Both the position numbers and the translations under genes were made by a program. 64,000 nt of DNA, taken from the NCBI RefSeq assembly GCF_004348725.1, contig NZ_SMKR01000007.1, positions 1 through 64,000 on the forward strand. The letters are read 5' to 3'. Under the pieces are notes generated by a model. That model saw only the letters and a list, made by a program, of their open reading frames with translations, made no database searches and had not been told where the DNA came from. Shown here in pieces: positions 57,296 through 64,000 of this stretch (position 1 is its first letter; the number at the start of each line of letters is the position of its first letter). The stretch is from Kribbella turkmenica (GTDB lineage Bacteria > Actinomycetota > Actinomycetes > Propionibacteriales > Kribbellaceae).

Positions 57296-57892
57296 TCAAC
57301 TGCGGGCGGCGGCCAGGATCTTGCGCCAGACCTTCTTGTACGACTCCAGGCCGTCGGCCGCCAGCGGGCCGGAAGGGCCCGCGGTGATGGACACGCGCTC
57401 CGGGATGGTGCCCCAGACGGGGATGCCCTCCTGGGCGTACTGCGCCATCGCCTCCTGGTAGCTGCGGGTGTAGGTCCGGGCCGAGCAGATCACCAGGCCG
57501 ACCGGGATGTGATCGGGAACCAGCTCCAGCACCGCCTTGACCCGGGGTGTCTCCACACCGCCGATCCGGGTCGGCAGGACGACGATCCGGGCCCGGTCGA
57601 GCGCCTTGTTCAGCAGCCGCTCGTGCGACGGCGGCATGTCCACGATGCCGATGCCCTCCGGCGGGATCTTGTCCAGCGCCTTGTTCAGCAGGCGCTCGGT
57701 CGGCGCCTCCGCGATCTCGACCCGGGCCAGGTGGTCGTCCTCGGAATCCGCGACCCAGTCGGCCGCGCTGCCCTGCGGATCCGCGTCGACCAGGGTGGAT
57801 GTACGACGGTTGGAAGATGCCAGCGCGGCCAAGTACACCGACGTGGTTGTCTTGCCGACCCCGCCCTTCAGTGCAGCTGTCACGATGATCAT
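57296..57892 (-). CDS. Orphan ParA-like ATPase
   Basis: This 198-residue P-loop ATPase of the ParA/MinD group has KGGVGKTTTSVYLAAL at residues 9-24 (deviant Walker A with signature lysine), LVDADPQGSAADW (Walker A') and IGIVDMPPS (Walker B). ERLLNKALD occurs twice, flanking the Walker B strand, an internal duplication of 9 residues 23 apart. ATG 57892 starts the domain. No ParB, FtsK or parS-like inverted repeat is nearby, so chromosome segregation is not implied; orphan ParAs may position other cargo. Confidence 0.86.
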   Translation of the reverse strand: MIIVTAALKGGVGKTTTSVYLAALASSNRRTSTLVDADPQGSAADWVADSEDDHLARVEIAEAPTERLLNKALDKIPPEGIGIVDMPPSHERLLNKALDRARIVVLPTRIGGVETPRVKAVLELVPDHIPVGLVICSARTYTRSYQEAMAQYAQEGIPVWGTIPERVSITAGPSGPLAADGLESYKKVWRKILAAARS

Positions 57893-58007
57893 GGAACCGA
57901 CGCTACCTGGTTTTGTCCGAAATCCGGCGTGTCGTCGGCGTTGCTCCACCGAACCCGTGATAGTTGCCCCCGGCGCCGACCGGTCTCGTGCCAAGCTCAA
58001 GGGCGGT

Positions 58008-58892
58008 TCAGGCTGCTGGTTTGCGGATGGCTTCGGTGAGGGCGCCGAGGCCGTCCCGGCCGTGGCCGGCGGCGTCGGCGCTGGCGAACAGCGCGGCCAG
58101 CGCCCGCGGCATGCCGGTGTCCAGGCCGACCTGTTCGAAGGCGTCGACCACGTGCTCGCTGCCGACCGCCTGCATGTGCAGGTTGTTCTCCTCGCCGGGG
58201 TACACACCCTGCGCGATCTCCGTGGTGAGGATCTTCAGGTAGCCCATCGGGCCCTCGTCGGCCATGTCGGTGAGCAGCGCCGCGGCGTACGGACGGAGCT
58301 GCTCGGGGCCGACGTCGGCGGTGCCGACCAGCGCGGCCGAGTACATGTAGCTGGTCAGCGTGGTCCAGAACATGTTCAGCATCGCCTGGTAGTAGAGCAT
58401 CGCCAAGCCGGGGTCGGTGCCCATGTAGTCGGCCCGGCCGAGCAGTTGCAGCGTCTCCCGATGGGCCTCGACCGCTTCGGCGGGCCCGCTGTAGAAGACG
58501 TAGGCACCCGGCTGTCCGATGCCCGGCGGCGGGACCATGATGCCGCCGGTGACGAGGGTGCCGCCGCGGTCCGCGACCGCCAGGCTCGCCGCTCGCAGAC
58601 GGTCCGGGTTGTCCGAGCTGAGGTTGACCAGCACCCGTCCTTCGAGCTCCGCGCCGGCCAGGGAGTCGTCCATCGCGGCGTAGTCGACCTGGCTGATCAC
58701 CACCAGGTTGCCCGCGGCCACCGCCTCCGCGGCGGTCGCCGCCTCGGCCGCGCCGGCGGCGACGAGCTTGCCGGCTTTGCCCGCGGTCCGGTTCCAGACG
58801 GTGGTCGGATGGCCGGCGGCAAGGAAGACCTCGGCCATGGTGGATCCCATCGCGCCCAGGCCGATCACTGTGACTGCTTCTCGAGAACTCAT
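58008..58892 (-). CDS. NAD(P)-dependent oxidoreductase, imine-reductase-like
   Basis: This 294-residue beta-hydroxyacid-dehydrogenase-type enzyme has VIGLGAMGSTMAEVFLAAGH (NADP Rossmann motif, residues 9-28), TVWNRTAGKAGKL and GGIMVPPPGIGQPGAYVFYS near 115-134, the typical IRED segment. ADYMGTDPGLAMLYYQAML follows. The family reduces imines or hydroxyacids; lack of the catalytic Lys of hydroxyisobutyrate dehydrogenases favours the imine-reductase reading. It is divergent from the SARP gene across 41 bp and may be its target. Confidence 0.82.
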   Translation of the reverse strand: MSSREAVTVIGLGAMGSTMAEVFLAAGHPTTVWNRTAGKAGKLVAAGAAEAATAAEAVAAGNLVVISQVDYAAMDDSLAGAELEGRVLVNLSSDNPDRLRAASLAVADRGGTLVTGGIMVPPPGIGQPGAYVFYSGPAEAVEAHRETLQLLGRADYMGTDPGLAMLYYQAMLNMFWTTLTSYMYSAALVGTADVGPEQLRPYAAALLTDMADEGPMGYLKILTTEIAQGVYPGEENNLHMQAVGSEHVVDAFEQVGLDTGMPRALAALFASADAAGHGRDGLGALTEAIRKPAA

Positions 58893-58914
58893 GCGCCGAT
58901 CGTGCGAGACCGCG

Positions 58915-58931
58915 CTACGGGTTTACTACGG
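58915..58931 (+). promoter_or_regulatory. CTACGG direct repeat, 11-bp period, before the SARP gene
   Basis: CTACGG occurs at 58915 and 58926, exactly 11 bp apart, just before ATG 58934. SARP regulators bind direct repeats with this period. With only two copies this is suggestive, not proof, of autoregulation. Confidence 0.4.
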
Positions 58932-58933
58932 TT

Positions 58934-61810
58934 ATGTACTTCGGCGTGCTGGGTCCCCTCGTGGTCCGGACGGACGCCGGCGAGCCGGTCGCCGTACCCG
59001 ACACCAAGGTCCGGACGCTGCTGCTCGACCTGCTCGCGCACCGTGGTCGGCCGGTGTCCGCCGACCGGCTGATCGGGGACCTGTGGGGCGACCGGCCGCC
59101 GCGGAACGCGACCGGGACGCTGCAGGCCCGGATCTCCCAGCTCCGGACCGCGCTCGACCGCGCCGAACCCGGGAGCCGCGCGATGGTCGCGCATGGCCCG
59201 GCCGGCTACAGCCTCACCGCGGAGGTTGTCGACAGCAACATCTTCGAGCAGCTGGTGGACGCGGGCCGGCTGCGCGAGGCGCTCGACCTGTGGCGCGGTC
59301 GCGCGTACGCCGACGTCGCCGACCACGAGTTCGCCCGGGCCGTCCGCGACCGCCTCGAGGAGGCCAGACTCGCCGCGACCGAGAGCCTGCTCGCGCAGAC
59401 CGAGGACGCGCTCCCGGAGCTGACCGAACTGGTCCGCCGGCACCCGTTGCGCGAGCGTCTCCGGGCCCTGTACATGCGCGCCCTCTACCGGGCCGGCCGC
59501 CAGGACGAGGCTCTCCGCGCGTACGCCGAACTGCGCGAGACACTGGCCGGCGAGCTCGGAGCCGACCCCGGACCGGAGCTGGTCGAACTGCACGCGGCGA
59601 TCCTCCGGCACGACGCATCGCTGCACCCGTCAACGCTCCCCGCGGCACTCAACGACATGATCGGCCGCACCGAGGCGCTCGCGTCGGCGCGAGACCTGCT
59701 GGCCGACAACCGCCTGCTCACGCTCGTCGGCCCGGGCGGAGTCGGGAAGACCAGGCTGGCGCTGGAGGTCGGCCGGAACCACCTCGGCGACGTACGTCTG
59801 GTGGAGCTCGCTCCGCTCCGGCAAGACGACATCCTGGAGGCGGTCGCCACAGCCATGGGCCTTCGGGACGACACGGCAGACCTGCTGCCGCGCCTGCTCG
59901 AGTCGCTGCGCACGCGGCCGGTCCTGCTGATTCTCGACAACTGCGAACACGTGCGGGCCGCGAACCTCACTGGACGGCTCCTGGCCGAAGCACCTCAGCT
60001 CCGAGTGCTCGCAACTAGTCGGGAACCTCTGGGGCTGCCCGGTGAGCGCGTGTTCGAGGTGGAGCCACTCGGGCTGAACGAGGCCGTCAGCCTGTTCACC
60101 GCACGAGCCGGGGTCGGTGACTCCGAGGCGGTCAGGGCGATCTGCCGACGGCTGGACGGCATACCGCTCGCACTGGAGCTTGCGGCGACGCGAGTGCGTG
60201 CGCTCGGAGTGCAGGGGCTGGCAGATCGGTTGGACGACCGGTTCCGGTTGCTGTCGGGTGGTCGCGGCGTACCCGCGCGGCAGCGGACGCTGCGGGCAAC
60301 CATCGACTGGAGCTGGGACCTGCTGGACGCGGAGGAGCGCACGATGCTCCGGCGGCTGGCCGTACACGCCGGCACTTTCACGCTGGAGGCTGCTGCCGAG
60401 GTGAGTCAGCTGCCGGACTCCCTGGTCCTGGCACTTGTCGACAAATCACTAGTTGCCACAACTACCCGCCGCTACCGCCTGCTGGAATCGGTCGCGGCGT
60501 ACAGTCTCGAACGTCTGGTGGAAGCCGGTGAGGAGGCAGCGACGAGGCAGCGTCATGCCGAGTACTACCTGCGGCTGGCGCGGCAGGCCGAGCAGCATCT
60601 ACGCGGACCGGAGCAGCGCACGTGGCTCAGCCGCCTCGACCAGGAGGCATCCAACTTCCGTACCGCGCTCGACGCCGCTCCACAGATTTCGCTCAAGCTG
60701 GTCGACGCGTTGGCCTGGTACTGGTATCTCCGCGGTCGCCACGGCGAGGCACGGCGGTCCATCGCCGCGGCTCTCGCCGTACCCGGGCAGGACCCGGCAG
60801 ACCGCGCGGCCGCCACGGTGTGGCTCGTCGGCATGGCGGCCACCGACGCGAAGGGCTCCAACCTCACCGCGGCGGCCGAGCAAGCCTTGGCGAGGTACGA
60901 CGAGCCGCCGGCGCGAGCACTGTGGTTCCTGGCCCACACCCAGTGGGCGTACGGTGCCCGGGACGTCCTGATGCGGCGCGTCGACCGGGCGATCGAGACG
61001 TTCACCGCGGATGGCGACCGCTGGGGACTGGCGGCGGCGCTCAGCACGCGGGCGCAGTTGAACATCGTCCACGCCGACCTCTGGTCGATGCTGCAGGACG
61101 GACATCGCAGCCTGGAACTGTTCGACGAGCTCGGTGACGACTGGGGCCGGCTGCAGGCGGCGTACTCGTTGATCATCGTCGCCGAGATCAGCGGTGACTA
61201 CCCGACCGCCGTGCGGTACCTCGAAGACTCCCTCCGGCTCGCCGAGGACCTCGGGCTGTGGACCGAGGTCTCGTTCCGGACCTCCGGCCTGGGCCGGATC
61301 GCGTACCTCACCGGCGACTACGACCGCGCCGACGCACTGCACGGGCGGGCCCGGCGGCTCGCGATCGAGCAGTCCAACAAGTCTGCCGAGGAGTACGCCG
61401 AGGTCGGCCTCGGACTGTCCGCCCGCCGGCAGGGCCGCCTCGACGACGCCGAGGCGCACTTCACCAAGTGGCTCGACTGGCTGCGTCAGGTCGGCGGTAC
61501 GCCCGGGATCGCCTTCATCCTCGCCCAGCTGGGTTTCATCGCCGAGCAGCGCGGCGACTTTCCGAAGGCACAAGCGCTGCACCAGCAGGGCTACGAGGCA
61601 GCGATCCAGGTGGGCGACGAACGCGCGATCGCACTCGCCCTGGAGGGTCTGGCGGGCGCGGCCGAGGATCCCGGCCGGACCCGCCGCCTGCTGGCCGAGG
61701 CCGAAGCGCTCCGGGCGAAAGTGGGTTCACCGCTCCCGCCGGCCGAGCGCTTCGACGTCGACCGGATCACTTCCCGAGCCAGCCGTCGACCTTCGCCCGG
61801 TTCTCCTTGA
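58934..61810 (+). CDS. SARP/AfsR-type transcriptional regulator (wHTH-BTAD-NB-ARC-TPR)
   Basis: This 958-residue regulator has an OmpR-type winged helix (about residues 20-95: RPVSADRLIGDLWGDRPPRN), a BTAD domain (to about 240), an NB-ARC ATPase with GPGGVGKTRLALEVG near 270 and NCEHVRAAN near 340, and a long helical C-terminal part with tetratricopeptide-like repeats. This is the AfsR-like architecture, usually controlling secondary metabolism in response to ATP. ATG 58934 starts within a divergent 41-bp gap to the IRED gene. Its 3-prime end overlaps the convergent betaine-binding-protein gene by 44 bp. Confidence 0.9.
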   Translation: MYFGVLGPLVVRTDAGEPVAVPDTKVRTLLLDLLAHRGRPVSADRLIGDLWGDRPPRNATGTLQARISQLRTALDRAEPGSRAMVAHGPAGYSLTAEVVDSNIFEQLVDAGRLREALDLWRGRAYADVADHEFARAVRDRLEEARLAATESLLAQTEDALPELTELVRRHPLRERLRALYMRALYRAGRQDEALRAYAELRETLAGELGADPGPELVELHAAILRHDASLHPSTLPAALNDMIGRTEALASARDLLADNRLLTLVGPGGVGKTRLALEVGRNHLGDVRLVELAPLRQDDILEAVATAMGLRDDTADLLPRLLESLRTRPVLLILDNCEHVRAANLTGRLLAEAPQLRVLATSREPLGLPGERVFEVEPLGLNEAVSLFTARAGVGDSEAVRAICRRLDGIPLALELAATRVRALGVQGLADRLDDRFRLLSGGRGVPARQRTLRATIDWSWDLLDAEERTMLRRLAVHAGTFTLEAAAEVSQLPDSLVLALVDKSLVATTTRRYRLLESVAAYSLERLVEAGEEAATRQRHAEYYLRLARQAEQHLRGPEQRTWLSRLDQEASNFRTALDAAPQISLKLVDALAWYWYLRGRHGEARRSIAAALAVPGQDPADRAAATVWLVGMAATDAKGSNLTAAAEQALARYDEPPARALWFLAHTQWAYGARDVLMRRVDRAIETFTADGDRWGLAAALSTRAQLNIVHADLWSMLQDGHRSLELFDELGDDWGRLQAAYSLIIVAEISGDYPTAVRYLEDSLRLAEDLGLWTEVSFRTSGLGRIAYLTGDYDRADALHGRARRLAIEQSNKSAEEYAEVGLGLSARRQGRLDDAEAHFTKWLDWLRQVGGTPGIAFILAQLGFIAEQRGDFPKAQALHQQGYEAAIQVGDERAIALALEGLAGAAEDPGRTRRLLAEAEALRAKVGSPLPPAERFDVDRITSRASRRPSPGSP

Positions 61811-62729
61811 CCCACTTCTCCGCGGCCACGTCCGGCGTCAGCTTGTCGACGGCGATCGACCGGGCGACCGCGTTCTGGTCCTCGTTGGTCCACTGGAAGT
61901 TCTTCACCAGGTCGTACGCCGGGCTGCCGGAGTCGGCGAACTTCTTCGACACCACCTTGTCCAGGTCGTACGGAGGGTAGTCGCAGGCGACCTTGGCCGG
62001 GTCGGCGTCGCAGCCGGCGGTGTACTTCGGCAGGTTCACCTTGACCAGCTTCAGTTCGTTGAAGAACCACTGCGGCTCGTAGAAGTAGGCGAGCAGCGGC
62101 TTCTTGTCCTTCTCCGCGATCCGGAATGCCTGGATCAGCGCGGTCTCGCTACCGCTCTGCACCACCTCGTAGTTCAGCTTCAGGTTCTTCACCAGCGCCT
62201 CGTCGTTGGTGACGTACGACGGGTCGCCGTCGAGCAGCTGGCCCTTGCCGCCGGACTCCGACGTCTTGAACAGGGCGGCGTACTTGTTCAGGTTCCTCCA
62301 GTCGGTGATGTCCGGGTACTGCTGTGCCATCCACGGCGGCACGTACCAGCCGATCACGCCCTTGACCCCGGTGGAGCCGGCCGCGACCGCGACCTTCTGC
62401 TCCTCGATGTACTTCTTCTTCAGGTCCTCGTGACCCCAGTTCTCCAGCACGGCGTCCACCTCGCCGGTGCCGAACCCCTGCCAGGAGATCTCCTCCTTGA
62501 GGTTCTTCTTCACCACCTCGCAGCCGAGGTCCTTGGTCGCGACGTAGGCGACCACGGCCGCGTTCGCCTCGTAGCCGACCCACGGGTTGACGGCCAGGTT
62601 GAAGGTGCCGCACTCCTTCCCGTTCCCGCCGTCGGCGGCCGGCTGCTGCGAGCCGATCTTCTCGCCGCCGCACCCCGTCAGCGCCAGTGCCACGGCGGTC
62701 AGGACACCGGCGTACCGGAGCTTCTTCAC
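61767..62729 (-). CDS. Glycine-betaine-type ABC substrate-binding lipoprotein
   Basis: This 320-residue OpuAC-type binding protein has a lipoprotein signal (KKLRYAGVLTAVALALTGCG, lipobox LTGC at residues 17-20). The mature part has NLAVNPWVGYEANAAVVAYV, VDAVLENWGHEDLKKKY and the aromatic GWYVPPWM box. Family members bind glycine betaine, choline, carnitine or proline betaine for osmoprotection. GTG 62729 overlaps the upstream permease stop as GTGA. The specific ligand is unclear. Confidence 0.9.
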   Translation of the reverse strand: MKKLRYAGVLTAVALALTGCGGEKIGSQQPAADGGNGKECGTFNLAVNPWVGYEANAAVVAYVATKDLGCEVVKKNLKEEISWQGFGTGEVDAVLENWGHEDLKKKYIEEQKVAVAAGSTGVKGVIGWYVPPWMAQQYPDITDWRNLNKYAALFKTSESGGKGQLLDGDPSYVTNDEALVKNLKLNYEVVQSGSETALIQAFRIAEKDKKPLLAYFYEPQWFFNELKLVKVNLPKYTAGCDADPAKVACDYPPYDLDKVVSKKFADSGSPAYDLVKNFQWTNEDQNAVARSIAVDKLTPDVAAEKWVKENRAKVDGWLGK

Positions 62730-64000
62730 AGCTTGTCTCCTCTTCTCGGGAACCTCTGGGTCCGGCGGGCGGCCGCCTGGGTCACGCGGTCGAGCAGTAC
62801 GCCGAGCAGGACGATAGCGAGCCCGGCGGCCAACCCCTTGCCGTACAGCTCGCTCTGCGTGAAGCCGGCGTACACGTCGTACCCGAGGGCCTGGGCACCG
62901 ACCAGGCCGCCGACGACCACCATCGACAGCACGTAGATCAGCCCCTGGTTGACCGCCAGCGTAATCGCCCGGCGGGCGACCGGCAGCTGCACCTTGCTGA
63001 TCACCTGCCAGTTGCTGGAGCCGACCGAGTTGGCCGCCTCGACGGTCGCCACCGGGACAGCTTTGATGCCGTCAGCAACGATCTTGGTGGTCACCGGGAC
63101 GGCGAACACGATCGCGGCCGCGATCGCGGTGAACCGGCTGGTGCCGAACAACGCCAGGAACGGCACCAGGTACACGAACGGCGGCATCGTCTGCCCGGCG
63201 TCCAGGACCGGCCGGATCCAGGTGTCGACCCGGCGGTTGCGGCCGGCCCACACCCCGAGCACGAGTCCGACGGCGACGACCACGACGGTCGCCAGCAGCG
63301 TCGACGCCAGCGTGACCATGCTGTCGTGCCAGACCCCGGTCGCGACCAGAAGCAGCGAGCACACCGCGGCCGGAAGCGCTCCCCGCCACCGTCCGAGTAC
63401 GGCGGCCAGCGCGACGACCACGGTGGCCACCAGCCACCAGGGCGATCCGGTCAGCAGCGCCTCGAGCGGGTTGAGGACGCCCTTGGTCACCGCGTCCCGC
63501 ACGCCGTACGTGAAGCCGCCGAAGACGTCCTGCACCCAGTTGGTCAGGTTCGACGTGGTCACCGCGATCCGGGAGCCGATGTTCACCGAGGTCGGGAACT
63601 CGGCCGCCCACACGTAGGTCCTGGAGAACCAGACGGCGACCAGCACACCGGCCGCGCCGGCGGCCAGCAGGATTCTCCGCCGGCGGCTCGCCGTCCGCCA
63701 GGGCCGGTCGCCCGCGGCGGTGGTCACCCGGTCGAGGACGATCGCGAGCACCACGATCGCCAGGCCGCCGTTGAACGCGACACCGACGTCGAGCGTCTCC
63801 AGCGCCTTCAGCACCGTGTCGCCGAGGCCGGGCGCGTTGATCAGCGCGGCCACGGTCACCATCGACAGCGCGGCCATGATCGTCTGGTTGATCCCGACCA
63901 CGACCGTGCTGCGCGACATCGGCAGCAGCACCTTGGTGAGCGTCTGGCTCCGGGTCGACCCGAGCGAACGGGCCGCCTCGACGCTCTCGGCGGGGACCGA
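62726..64000 (-). CDS. Tandem ABC permease (ProW-like, two fused domains), 5-prime end beyond window
   Basis: The visible 425 codons carry two copies of the permease core. The first EAA loop is VPAESVEAARSLGSTRSQTL at the window edge, followed by VGINQTIMAALSMVTVAALI. The second is VPVATVEAANSVGSSNWQVI, followed by LAVNQGLIYVLSMVVVGGLV. Membrane helices occur between and around them. This is a fused version of the ProW-type betaine permease, which is more often one domain. The gene continues past base 64000. It is coupled to the binding-protein gene; the ATPase (ProV) must lie outside the window. Confidence 0.88.
   Translation of the reverse strand, partial: SVPAESVEAARSLGSTRSQTLTKVLLPMSRSTVVVGINQTIMAALSMVTVAALINAPGLGDTVLKALETLDVGVAFNGGLAIVVLAIVLDRVTTAAGDRPWRTASRRRRILLAAGAAGVLVAVWFSRTYVWAAEFPTSVNIGSRIAVTTSNLTNWVQDVFGGFTYGVRDAVTKGVLNPLEALLTGSPWWLVATVVVALAAVLGRWRGALPAAVCSLLLVATGVWHDSMVTLASTLLATVVVVAVGLVLGVWAGRNRRVDTWIRPVLDAGQTMPPFVYLVPFLALFGTSRFTAIAAAIVFAVPVTTKIVADGIKAVPVATVEAANSVGSSNWQVISKVQLPVARRAITLAVNQGLIYVLSMVVVGGLVGAQALGYDVYAGFTQSELYGKGLAAGLAIVLLGVLLDRVTQAAARRTQRFPRRGDKL

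Noticed and set aside
1-64000. CRISPR arrays, tRNA or rRNA genes, transposases
   Set aside because: I looked for regularly spaced repeats with spacers, cloverleaf patterns and DDE/HUH motifs and saw none; the hairpin array at 52.5 kb has no spacers or cas genes.

Overview
The window is chromosomal DNA from a high-GC actinomycete. The signs are very GC-rich codon use, frequent GTG starts, many 4-base stop/start overlaps, start codons 6-8 bases after a -10 box (leaderless transcripts), and families typical of the group: SARP/BTAD regulator, F420-type nitroreductase, MpaB-like oxygenase, TIGR03084 protein, NsdA-like TPR regulator. Gene content and style fit Nocardioidaceae/Kribbellaceae (a Kribbella-like genome), but I infer this from style; there is no rRNA to settle it. 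I see no tRNA, rRNA, CRISPR array, complete insertion sequence or prophage.

Layout. 0-4 kb: an AAA ATPase and a RelA/SpoT alarmone synthetase transcribed divergently from a gap packed with CTAG motifs, then a DHA2 exporter. 4-7.6 kb: a two-gene heterodimeric ABC exporter with one intact and one degenerate ATP site. 7.6-17.6 kb: housekeeping-like genes (S9 peptidase, LD-carboxypeptidase, a large secreted phosphodiester glycosidase/phosphoesterase, rhodanese, an orphan fucosidase-tail-like protein, Fpg/Nei glycosylase, methyltransferase). 17.6-27 kb: GlxA-type regulator, acyltransferase, adenosine deaminase, F420-type reductase with a divergent TetR regulator and twin operators, aat, EcsC-like and VOC proteins, HMG-CoA lyase, GNAT, calcineurin-like phosphoesterase. 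27-29.5 kb: two orphan conjugation-apparatus-like membrane genes. 29.6-36.4 kb: MarR regulator, molybdopterin oxidoreductase, then an amino-sugar group (ceramidase-like, ManNAc-6-P epimerase, GlcNAc kinase) with a nucleotidyltransferase and a GntR regulator. 36.5-47.5 kb: FAD monooxygenase and a tightly coupled acyl-CoA operon (TIGR03084, AtuA-like, acyl-CoA dehydrogenase remnant, acyl-CoA carboxylase beta and alpha, acyl-CoA dehydrogenase, acyl-CoA ligase, TetR). 47.5-52.2 kb: AraC regulator, two MFS exporters, a Nudix-GNAT fusion. 52.2-55.1 kb: the most unusual stretch. 55-64 kb: MpaB-like protein, ROK regulator, orphan ParA, imine-reductase-like enzyme, SARP regulator, and a glycine-betaine-type ABC system that runs off the right edge.

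The best candidate for something undescribed is 52.2-54.6 kb. Two decayed MarR gene tails are followed by about 350 bp that folds into a run of consecutive hairpins. The last four have different stems but the same loop word TGAGGAG. Next come a 62-codon gene on the minus strand, an 8-bp inverted repeat, six direct repeats with an exact 11-bp period (GGACCT core), and a helix-turn-helix/TPR regulator gene. A second candidate is the AAA ATPase/alarmone synthetase pair at 80-2440. A third is the acyl-CoA operon, where two small ORFs bridge gaps with ATGA overlaps at both ends.

Functions are assigned by recognising family motifs by eye. No database search was run, so substrate-level claims are inference.
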